A stretch of DNA of 6,615 bases. Origin: Nitrospira sp. (GTDB lineage Bacteria > Nitrospirota > Nitrospiria > Nitrospirales > Nitrospiraceae). Location: assembly GCA_025361385.1 (NCBI GenBank), contig JANYAJ010000147.1, forward strand, positions 1 through 6,615, in the 5' to 3' direction. A program made the position numbers and the translations under genes. Below are positions 1 to 5,829 of the stretch, in pieces; position 1 is the stretch's first letter; each line of letters opens with the position of its first letter. The notes under the pieces are model-generated. The model was not told where the DNA came from and did not search any database. It worked only from the letters and a program-made list of their open reading frames with translations.

Positions 1-165
1 GAGGTATAAGCGGTTGAGTTGCTCTTCATCCCGCTCGACCGTTTGTACGCTTTGATAGGTGACGGCACTGAGCAAGATGAGGGCGGTCAGTGGGATCACT
101 GAAACCAGCAGCAGCTTCCGTTCGATCGGAAGGTTATTGAACAAGCACGTCAGATACTCCCGCAT
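1..165 (-). CDS. N-terminus of a membrane sensor protein, probably a histidine kinase (partial)
   Basis: The first 55 codons of a minus-strand gene that runs off the left edge. The start ATG (163-165) has a GGAG ribosome binding site five bases upstream (rc of 171-174). The protein opens with a short cytoplasmic segment (MREYLTCLFNNLPIERK), then one hydrophobic span at about residues 18-36 rich in Leu, Val and Ile, then a charged, Gln/Glu-rich stretch (QSVQTVERDEEQLNRLY) that looks like the start of an extracytoplasmic helix. This 'PIERKLLL' opening followed by one span and a helical sensor is common in bacterial sensor histidine kinases with CHASE3-like or four-helix sensors. No kinase domain is visible, so a chemoreceptor or diguanylate cyclase remains possible. 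The gene follows the response regulator on the same strand, which suggests a two-component pair, although it has its own promoter. Confidence 0.7.
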   Translation of the reverse strand, partial: MREYLTCLFNNLPIERKLLLVSVIPLTALILLSAVTYQSVQTVERDEEQLNRLYL

Positions 166-188
166 AGGTGCTCCAAGATGGTCCGAGT

Positions 189-217
189 ATCCTAAGTTCG
201 AGACATGGGATTGTCAA
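189..217 (-). promoter_or_regulatory. Sigma-70-type promoter of the sensor gene
   Basis: Reading the minus strand there is a perfect -35 TTGACA (rc of 212-217), a 17-base spacer and a -10 TAGGAT (rc of 189-194). Transcription would begin near 182, leaving a leader of about 17 bases that carries the GGAG site before the ATG at 165. This is the best sigma-70 match I found in the window and suggests that the sensor is transcribed separately from the regulator upstream of it. Confidence 0.55.
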
Positions 218-342
218 AAAAATGGAGCTCCTGCCTCGCCGTGCGCGTCCACGTGAGGGGCATGTATTCGTTCATACGCTCCGCGAAGCGAGGACGCCAT
301 GATCACGCGACCATCCACTCGAATCGAGGAGAACGCACCGGT

Positions 343-1542
343 CTATGCCGTCGTCACAGGTGCGAGAACGTCCCGTAATTCCGTAGGCAGATCGCCGGCC
401 GTTAAGATGCTTCCCTTGCACAATATCATCGCCCGCTCGATGATGTTATGCAACTCGCGCACATTGCCTGGAAAGGAATAGCGTTCCAGAACAGCGATGG
501 CTGCGGAATCGATTTCCTTCACGTCCTTGCTCAGCTCCATCCCGTATTTCACGATAAACTGTTTACTGAGCGGCACAATGTCCTCCACGCGGTTCCGAAG
601 CGTGGGCACTTGCCATGCCATGATATTGAGGCGCAGGTAGAGGTCCTCTCGAAAGCGTTGAGCCGCGATCTCCTGCCTGAGGTTGCGGTTCGACGCGACC
701 ATGACACGAAAGTCCCCTCGCATGTCTTCGGTTCCTCCGATGCGACGGAAGGATCGATCCTCCAGGACCCTCAAGAGCTTCCCCTGCATCGCCATATCGA
801 GATCGCCGACTTCGTCTAGAAATACTGTGCCGGATTCTGCCTGTTCCAGCAGGCCGAGTTTGCGCTGCTCGGCCCCTGGGACGCTTCCACGTTCGTACCC
901 GAAGAGTTCACGCTCAAAGAGGTCTGGCGAAAGAGCCGTGCAATTGATCCTCACAAACGGACCAGCTGCGCGCGCACTATTATGGTGAATCACCCGAGCC
1001 AGAAATTCTTTCCCTGTTCCGGTTTCTCCGGTCAGGAGGACGGTCGTCTTCGGATTCTGTGCCGCCTCGGTCACCCGTGCGAGGAGTTGTTTCATGGAGA
1101 TGCTGTTCGCGACGAGTTCGGACAGGCCGTAGTGACCGGCGTCATGTTCGGCCGCAAACGCGACCCGTCGGCGCAAGAGGAGATACTCCAAGGCCCGGTC
1201 AACGACCGGCTCCACGCCTCCGAGGTCCACAGTCTTGATGAGGAAATCATAGGCCCCCAGCTTCATGGCTTCGACCGCATCTTCGACCGTTCCATAGGCG
1301 GTCAGGATGATCACCGCCGCGTCTCGCGCTTTCGTGCGCAGTGCTTCCAGTGTTTCGATTCCTGTCATTCCTGGCATCTTGAGGTCGAGGAGGATCAGGT
1401 CCGGGACGTCCTGCTCGACGGCGGCGAGCAGCGCATCTCCAGATTCGAAGGCCCTGACTCGATGCTGGCGTCGAGACAGGCGCTTCACAATCGCATTGCG
1501 AAGGGCGGGCTCATCATCTGTGACGAAGATACTGGCTTGCAT
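343..1542 (-). CDS. NtrC-family response regulator with a degenerate GAFTGA loop and no HTH domain
   Basis: A 399-residue protein with a receiver domain (about 1-120) and a sigma-54-interaction AAA+ domain (about 139-390). The receiver has the acidic pair D9/D10, phosphoacceptor D53 in LLDLKMPG, T81 and K103, but K103 is followed by Thr where Pro is usual. The AAA+ domain has Walker A GETGTGKE (172-179), Walker B VFLDEVGD (D243/E244), arginine-finger candidates in FREDLYLRLN (R298, R304) and sensor II around NVREL (360-364), so ATP hydrolysis looks intact. Two things are odd. The L1 loop that contacts sigma-54 reads GSVPGA (219-224) instead of GAFTGA. The protein also stops right after the AAA+ domain, whereas full family members run to about 450-480 residues with a Fis-type helix-turn-helix. 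The start has AAGGAG eight bases upstream (rc of 1551-1556). It lies 108 bases after the carbonic anhydrase gene. Target genes cannot be inferred. Confidence 0.93.
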   Translation of the reverse strand: MQASIFVTDDEPALRNAIVKRLSRRQHRVRAFESGDALLAAVEQDVPDLILLDLKMPGMTGIETLEALRTKARDAAVIILTAYGTVEDAVEAMKLGAYDFLIKTVDLGGVEPVVDRALEYLLLRRRVAFAAEHDAGHYGLSELVANSISMKQLLARVTEAAQNPKTTVLLTGETGTGKEFLARVIHHNSARAAGPFVRINCTALSPDLFERELFGYERGSVPGAEQRKLGLLEQAESGTVFLDEVGDLDMAMQGKLLRVLEDRSFRRIGGTEDMRGDFRVMVASNRNLRQEIAAQRFREDLYLRLNIMAWQVPTLRNRVEDIVPLSKQFIVKYGMELSKDVKEIDSAAIAVLERYSFPGNVRELHNIIERAMILCKGSILTAGDLPTELRDVLAPVTTA

Positions 1543-1650
1543 AGGCGATACTCCTTGTGGCTAGAAACGGGAGATAAATCCTATTGAAGGTTCGAAATAC
1601 ATTGGGTGAACGGCACATCAGTATGCCACCGAAACCTATGGCGTTGGAAT

Positions 1651-2766
1651 TCATGGGCGGTGCACTGTGTCGCAATCAATGATCTCCATCGCCCGTGACT
1701 GCCAGGCGAGCACAGCAGTGAGCACGTGCATCTTTTCAGCCAGTTTCGGGAATTCAGTGCGGATCACGTCGGCCGCGAACCCGGACAGGAAGAGGCTCTT
1801 GAGTTCGGTGCGGGCATGGTCGACGCCGATTTCGTGGTAGGGCGTCTCGGCGAGTAGGAGGAAACCGTCATCAGGGATCCGACCGGCTCGCATATTGGCC
1901 TCGATAATGCCGGCGGCCTTGCGGATGGGGTCGGCAAGGTCGGGACTGTAGGGTCCGATGATCAGGGCAAGGTTAGGCATATGTAGCCAGTCGAACCCTC
2001 GTCCGATGCAAATCATCCATTCGCGATGCTCGATGTTGAGTTCCCGGTTGGTGTGCTTGACTTCGGCGATGTGCGCGATGTTGCCACGTACCAGGGGCAA
2101 GAGATCATGGCGCATCTGGTCGGGCATATCGGGGTAGAGCTGTGCCAGCATTGCCGGCAGACTGTCATAATTTTCGGAGGAGAGGGTGGAGAGGTCCAGG
2201 ACTTCCTCGTCGCTACCGTGAAGCACCAGGGCATCTTCGTCGGTTTCGAAGCCGCACACCAGTGGATACACCGTGCCGTGACCGGTGCCGAAGACCGCTT
2301 CCACCTGCCGTCTGATCTCGAATGTGTGGCTGCGCGCCGCAGCGGTATCATAATTAAACCCTGCACAACCGCGGAGGGGGTCGCCTTTGGAGTAATGGTA
2401 GGTGACGAGTGCCAGGGTGCGTCGTCCCTGTCCCGCGACGCTCTGCACATGTTCTGATAATACTTCTCCGAGGTGCGGCCAGCCCAGGTGGAAGCGGCCG
2501 CCGAGATTGCGGAATGGCAGCATGATGCCGTAGGGCGTGTTGGTGGCCACCGGGATATTGATGCGTCCGTCCATGCACTTGAATGCCACGATGTCGGTGG
2601 GATGTTTCGCCTGGTAGCGGCTGCGCGCCAACCACGATTCGGGACTCTTGAACTCCTGAGAGTGACGGTCCGCATGATGAATCAGCCAATCGATCCGTTT
2701 CTGGATGGGCATGCCATGAATGATGACATCATCTTTGCTCGCGTGTGGCAGCGTTGAATTTGTCAT
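1651..2766 (-). CDS. Beta-class carbonic-anhydrase-like protein (CsoSCA-like pattern)
   Basis: A 371-residue soluble protein with no signal peptide or membrane span. It shows the beta carbonic anhydrase arrangement: C64-M-D66-G-R68 (zinc ligand and Asp-Arg dyad), H124 in TYHYSKGD and C134 in RGCAGF. Classical beta enzymes have HxxC. Here His and Cys are 10 residues apart, which resembles the carboxysomal shell enzyme CsoSCA, whose ligands I recall as C173, H242 and C253 (11 apart). The likely reaction is reversible hydration of CO2 to bicarbonate in the cytoplasm. It is shorter than CsoSCA (about 515-550 residues), and no carboxysome or RuBisCO gene is in view, so a shell role is not supported. 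It lies downstream of a SulP transporter on the same strand, which fits inorganic carbon supply. The ATG at 2766 has an AAGGA 11 bases upstream, a weak but usable site. The family call rests on the ligand pattern only. Confidence 0.7.
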   Translation of the reverse strand: MTNSTLPHASKDDVIIHGMPIQKRIDWLIHHADRHSQEFKSPESWLARSRYQAKHPTDIVAFKCMDGRINIPVATNTPYGIMLPFRNLGGRFHLGWPHLGEVLSEHVQSVAGQGRRTLALVTYHYSKGDPLRGCAGFNYDTAAARSHTFEIRRQVEAVFGTGHGTVYPLVCGFETDEDALVLHGSDEEVLDLSTLSSENYDSLPAMLAQLYPDMPDQMRHDLLPLVRGNIAHIAEVKHTNRELNIEHREWMICIGRGFDWLHMPNLALIIGPYSPDLADPIRKAAGIIEANMRAGRIPDDGFLLLAETPYHEIGVDHARTELKSLFLSGFAADVIRTEFPKLAEKMHVLTAVLAWQSRAMEIIDCDTVHRP

Positions 2767-2821
2767 GGTTGCAACGTTCCTTATCGTTCGGAGCTCACGG
2801 TCTCCGGTTCGCCCAGTAGGG

Positions 2822-2959
2822 TCATTGATTGGGGAAGTCTATCGATACCATGAGGCCTAGAGCGTTATGTGCTCCTGCCTCTGGATCGGGGCACATCGGG
2901 CTGCAACAGCCACAGAGTTGTCGCCTTCTTTCATCTGCGCAGAGGACTCTTTCCTTCAT
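2822..2959 (-). CDS. Possible small cysteine-rich protein, translationally coupled to SulP
   Basis: A 45-codon frame between the SulP and carbonic anhydrase genes. Its ATG (2957-2959) overlaps the SulP stop TGA (2956-2958) as ATGA, the usual geometry for coupled translation. No independent Shine-Dalgarno is seen. The peptide begins MKERVLC, has a basic stretch (ERRRQ, 10-14) and then the cluster C16-G-C18-C19-S-P-M-C23-P; with C7 this makes five cysteines in 45 residues. Such a cluster could bind a metal or form disulfides, but I recognise no family. The frame is also open upstream through the 3' end of SulP, so the open frame alone is weak evidence. Support comes from the stop/start overlap and the cysteine spacing. 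The carbonic anhydrase starts 55 bases further on. Confidence 0.35.
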   Translation of the reverse strand: MKERVLCADERRRQLCGCCSPMCPDPEAGAHNALGLMVSIDFPNQ

Positions 2960-4737
2960 GCGAACGCCATGAGGGTGCGGGGAGGATTGACGCGGTAGGC
3001 CAGCACATGGTCCGAAAACGCCCGGAAATGGTCCACTCCCACGATCGCGCAGGTATGGCCGGCCTCGATACATTGATCCTGGAAATGGTGCAAATACTCC
3101 ATCGAGGTATGGTCGATCACCTGTCCCGCCAAGATGATCAAAAAGTTGGCTTTGGAGTTCGCGGGAACGACGAGCGTTTCGTGGAGCGCTTTGTCGAGTT
3201 TCATCAGGTTCATGCAGGTGACGGAGGACAGGTAGATTTTATACGGATTCTTCATCTCTCCGACCGTGCCCCGGATCGCGCTGGTCGCAACGGTCATGAC
3301 ACTGTACCGCTCACGAGAGCCGCGGCCGTCTCCGATTCGAATAACCGGATTGCTGAATAATTCGGTGAGCGCAGCAGGCAGGAGTCTGGCAGAGTGTCTG
3401 AGAAAGGACTCGCCGGATGGAGTGTCTCTGGTTGAAGCCCGTATCAGATCAACACAGAGCACGATGACCTTCGTCAGTGTGCCAAGGGCTACTCCTTCCA
3501 GCAGATCAGAGGTGTACAGGGTGACCACGACGGTGACCACCGCGATCAATAGCTGTTCCTTGCCGATCGCGAGCATCTTCTGGAAAATCCTGGGTGCGCA
3601 GAGTTGCCATCCGATCCAGATGAGCAATGCCGCCAGGACTGAAAGCGGAATCAGATTGATGAGCCTTGTCCCGAACCATAAGAGGAGTGCGAGACTGCAG
3701 GCATAGTAAAAGTTGGCCCAGAGGGTTCGTCCTCCGGCCATGATATTGGTCGTGCTTTTCACGCCGCCGGGAATAATCGTCAAGCCGCCGGCCAGGCTGG
3801 AGAGGATGTTGGAGATACCCATGGCCCGCAGGGTTACGTTGGGATCCGATTTTCTATGAAAGGGGTCAATCTTATCGACCGCCGCGATCGTGGCCAGCGA
3901 CTCGGTGCCATCGATGAGGGTGAGCGTGACGATCGTGACCAGGAAGGCCATCCATAAGTCCTGACTCTGCCAGGCTTCAGAAAAGTGTGGAAAGTGAATG
4001 CCATGTTGGAAAATATCGAGGGGTATGTGGACCAAGTATTCCTGCGGGAGTTGTAGCAACCAACTGGCTGCGCCGCCCAGACTGACTACCAGGAGGGGCG
4101 CCGGGATGAGCGTGGCCCACCGCTCTGTTCTGCTGGAAAGAAAAAAGAGGAGCGCCAACGCAAGCCCTCCGACGAGAAAGATCTCCGGATTCATCTCCTG
4201 GATATCGTGAGGAATCGCCAGGATGGCTGCTGGAATAGATTTGACGGGCGGCAGCTGGTCCCCCAAAAGTTGGGGGATTTGTTTGATAATGATCAGCATG
4301 CCGATGGCGCTCAACATGCCTTCGACCACCGAGATGGGGAAATACAGGGCGAAGCTCCCAGCGCGCAAGATACTCAGCACCACCTGGACGACGCCGGTTA
4401 GACAAATCGCCACCAGCAAGAGCGGATATCCCACCGCTAAGTCTCCATGGCCGAGCGCAATCATGCCGGCCAGCAGAGCCGGCGCAAGGCCGGCGGCCGG
4501 TCCGCTGATGGTCACATAGGCGCCACCGAGAAATGGAAAGACCAGCCCGGCGATGATGGCTGAGATGACTCCGGTGATGGGTGGGGCACCGGAGGCTACC
4601 GCGATACCCAGCGAAAGGGGAAGCCCGATGAGTGCCACTTGTAACCCGGCTAACAGGTCATAGCGCCAATGCTTCAGCCCACGGATCCCGTTTTGGGGTT
4701 TCTCCATCGTTGGAGCCATTGGTTCATGAGACGACAT
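2956..4737 (-). CDS. SulP-family anion transporter (probable bicarbonate or sulfate permease) with STAS domain
   Basis: A 593-residue inner-membrane protein from the chosen start. It has a polar N-terminus, a SulP transmembrane core at about residues 26-435 with many hydrophobic spans, and a C-terminal STAS domain at about 499-593. SulP signatures include GLPLSLGIAVASGAPP in the first span region, TISGPAAGLAPAL (about 77-89), and LIDGTESLATIAAVDKIDP (about 274-292), equivalent to the substrate and cation-binding helix of SulP proteins. The STAS domain carries VIDHTSMEYLHHF and ends in a SDHVLAYR motif; I associate this variant with SulP proteins encoded near or fused to carbonic anhydrases. 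Bicarbonate is therefore the favoured substrate, though sulfate cannot be excluded. I chose the ATG at 4737 because an AGGA lies eight bases upstream. ATGs at 4746 and 4785 are in frame but lack a good site. The gene sits between a small membrane protein and the carbonic anhydrase. Confidence 0.92.
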   Translation of the reverse strand: MSSHEPMAPTMEKPQNGIRGLKHWRYDLLAGLQVALIGLPLSLGIAVASGAPPITGVISAIIAGLVFPFLGGAYVTISGPAAGLAPALLAGMIALGHGDLAVGYPLLLVAICLTGVVQVVLSILRAGSFALYFPISVVEGMLSAIGMLIIIKQIPQLLGDQLPPVKSIPAAILAIPHDIQEMNPEIFLVGGLALALLFFLSSRTERWATLIPAPLLVVSLGGAASWLLQLPQEYLVHIPLDIFQHGIHFPHFSEAWQSQDLWMAFLVTIVTLTLIDGTESLATIAAVDKIDPFHRKSDPNVTLRAMGISNILSSLAGGLTIIPGGVKSTTNIMAGGRTLWANFYYACSLALLLWFGTRLINLIPLSVLAALLIWIGWQLCAPRIFQKMLAIGKEQLLIAVVTVVVTLYTSDLLEGVALGTLTKVIVLCVDLIRASTRDTPSGESFLRHSARLLPAALTELFSNPVIRIGDGRGSRERYSVMTVATSAIRGTVGEMKNPYKIYLSSVTCMNLMKLDKALHETLVVPANSKANFLIILAGQVIDHTSMEYLHHFQDQCIEAGHTCAIVGVDHFRAFSDHVLAYRVNPPRTLMAFA

Positions 4738-4885
4738 GGCATTCATCCTGGGTGTTGGGGGTTTTCTGCAATTCCCTGCCCCCATCCACGCGTTACAATT
4801 TTCAGATAGAGAGATTGGTTCATTGTTTTCTCTGCTTGAAGCCTTCGACCGGCGCCCCTAACCCTGCGTGACTACCGGCGAGTCA

Positions 4886-5053
4886 CTATTTGCCGTTGAT
4901 CATCAGTAAGGCCTGGTGAGGAAGACTGGATGAGAACAACCAGCCGACGAGTATGATCGCGAGCGTGAGTAGAACCATCCCGATCGTCACCTTGACTGTC
5001 CTGACTAGCAGATCGGCACTCTCTGTCAGGACTGCCCGCAATATCGGTGGCAT
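4886..5053 (-). CDS. Small single-span membrane protein, first gene of the SulP cluster
   Basis: A 55-residue protein on the same strand as SulP, starting at ATG 5051-5053 and ending TAG at 4886-4888. An AAGGA lies eight bases upstream of the ATG (rc of 5062-5066). The N-terminal 22 residues are amphipathic with Arg/Lys (ILRAVLTESADLLVRTVK). They are followed by one strong hydrophobic span at about 23-41 (VTIGMVLLTLAIILVGWLF) and a short polar tail (SSSLPHQALLMINGK). Positive charges before the span predict an N-in, C-out orientation. A longer overlapping frame (4872-5096) has no ribosome binding site and a composition typical of a shadow frame. SulP follows after 148 bases. I recognise no family; an accessory or regulatory subunit of the transporter is inference from position only. 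Confidence 0.6.
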   Translation of the reverse strand: MPPILRAVLTESADLLVRTVKVTIGMVLLTLAIILVGWLFSSSLPHQALLMINGK

Positions 5054-5265
5054 AGGCATCTTCCTTTGATGCTTCTTTCAGGGGTTGTCCGCTCATCTTC
5101 GGTAGAACGGGTCACGGTATTTGATAGAGCAGTGCACAACTGATGCCATTGGCGGTAGCTCGTCCCAGTCGCGTGTGCAGGATTCTCTTGCCAAAATTGC
5201 CAAATGATAGAGAGGGTTGAAAAAGCTGATGAGTTGCGAGAGAGAGGCTTGCGTCACGGTCGCAA

Positions 5266-5294
5266 TTATAGGTGAGCGGTATCGCACAGTTCGC
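5266..5294 (-). promoter_or_regulatory. Candidate promoter of the SulP cluster
   Basis: On the minus strand there is a perfect TATAAT (rc of 5266-5271). With a 17-base spacer the -35 position falls on GCGAAC (rc of 5289-5294), a poor match to TTGACA. A strong -10 with a weak -35 is typical of an activator-dependent promoter. The transcript would have a leader of roughly 205 bases before the small membrane protein at 5053. Confidence 0.3.
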
Positions 5295-5304
5295 ACGGTG
5301 CGAA
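5290..5304. promoter_or_regulatory. Perfect dyad, possible operator
   Basis: TTCGCAC-G-GTGCGAA is a perfect inverted repeat with seven-base arms around a single central base. A further copy of the half-site TCGCAC lies at 5282-5287, so half-sites occur three times in 23 bases. The dyad overlaps the -35 position of the TATAAT-based candidate promoter. The binding protein is unknown. Confidence 0.35.
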
Positions 5305-5633
5305 GTCGCTCCTGGCGGATGGGCTTGGCGTTCATACCCATCAGGCTGAGCGGAAGGGTGGCAGGATAGCACCGACGGCGCGCGTCAACTCACATACAGT
5401 GGCTTAATGTTCCCGTGATCAAGACGGACGTCATGATTGAACGGGTCGTCACCGTTTCCTTCACATCATGCGATTTCAATCCTGTCCCTCTCATCTTGAC
5501 CGCTTCTCAGAATAGTCTACCCGACACATTGGAGCCACGGCCTATTGTCTCGATTCTTGAAGCCTGCTACTCTCGAATCGCTTCGTCGCGTTTTGGTACG
5601 GTACTCCTCTCGTAGTGGAGAATTGGCATGTAG

Positions 5634-5668
5634 ATGCTGGACGTGCCCCATCAGCATATCTGTTTTTT
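5634..5668 (+). terminator. Weak terminator-like or attenuator-like hairpin
   Basis: ATGCTG (5634-5639) can pair with CAGCAT (5652-5657) across a 12-base loop, followed after five bases by six T residues (5663-5668). The stem is short and the T run is displaced, so this is a poor intrinsic terminator. It lies upstream of the plus-strand sensor gene and may be leader structure or chance. Confidence 0.2.
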
Positions 5669-5669
5669 C

Positions 5670-5715
5670 GTTCCACTTAGGTTCTCGTGGAACCACCCTT
5701 CTCGAGACTGGTTCC
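5670..5715 (+). repeat. Overlapping inverted repeats (GTTCCAC / GTGGAAC / TGGTTCC)
   Basis: GTTCCAC (5670-5676) is the exact reverse complement of GTGGAAC (5687-5693). The overlapping GGAACCA (5689-5695) is the exact reverse complement of TGGTTCC (5709-5715). GGTTC (5680-5684) can also pair with GAACC (5690-5694). The middle element can pair with only one partner at a time, so the structures are mutually exclusive. Confidence 0.4.
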
Positions 5716-5829
5716 GACTGTGGCACCCATGCTCGCCTCTGTCATGTGTGTGCCGAAAACAATCCCTCACCGTTGCTAGGACAAGTCACAGTTCGACGAT
5801 CGCAGGGAGCAGCCTACATTGTCTAGCGA

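Larger units (their letters stand above)
5054..5829. other. Long non-coding region between the SulP cluster and the plus-strand sensor gene
   Basis: About 780 bases in which I see no convincing gene. Short open frames on both strands here (for example 5093-5341 and 5112-5372 on minus, 5415-5615 and 5545-5826 on plus) lack ribosome binding sites, have biased or basic compositions, and overlap one another. The left half holds a minus-strand TATAAT with a dyad beside it. The right half holds plus-strand inverted repeats and a T6 run. It is most simply read as the shared regulatory region of divergent units, possibly including decayed sequence. Confidence 0.5.

Noticed and set aside
278..291. CGCTCCGCGAAGCG hairpin after the regulator gene as a terminator
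   Set aside because: The stem is only four base pairs and no T run follows on the minus strand.
448..1587. Long plus-strand frames opposite the response regulator (448-819, 982-1587)
   Set aside because: They are antisense shadows of a gene with clear receiver and AAA+ motifs.
1613..1628. TGGCA...TGTGC on the minus strand, resembling a sigma-54 -24/-12 promoter upstream of the regulator gene
   Set aside because: The GG and GC elements are one base further apart than sigma-54 tolerates, and the -12 element is a poor match.
4872..5096. 74-codon minus-strand frame overlapping the small membrane protein
   Set aside because: It has no ribosome binding site and a highly polar, Arg/Asp/Ser-rich composition typical of a shadow frame. 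The overlapping 55-codon frame has a Shine-Dalgarno and a coherent membrane span.
5370..5391. TTGACG followed by TATCCT on the minus strand as a promoter for the SulP cluster
   Set aside because: The spacer is only 14 bases, too short for a sigma-70 promoter.
5624..5638. TGGCATGTAGATGCT on the plus strand as a sigma-54 promoter for the sensor gene
   Set aside because: The spacing between GG and GC is one base too short, and the site is about 200 bases from the start.
5545..5826. 93-codon plus-strand frame before the sensor gene
   Set aside because: There is no Shine-Dalgarno, no recognisable domain, and the composition looks random. It covers the inverted repeats.
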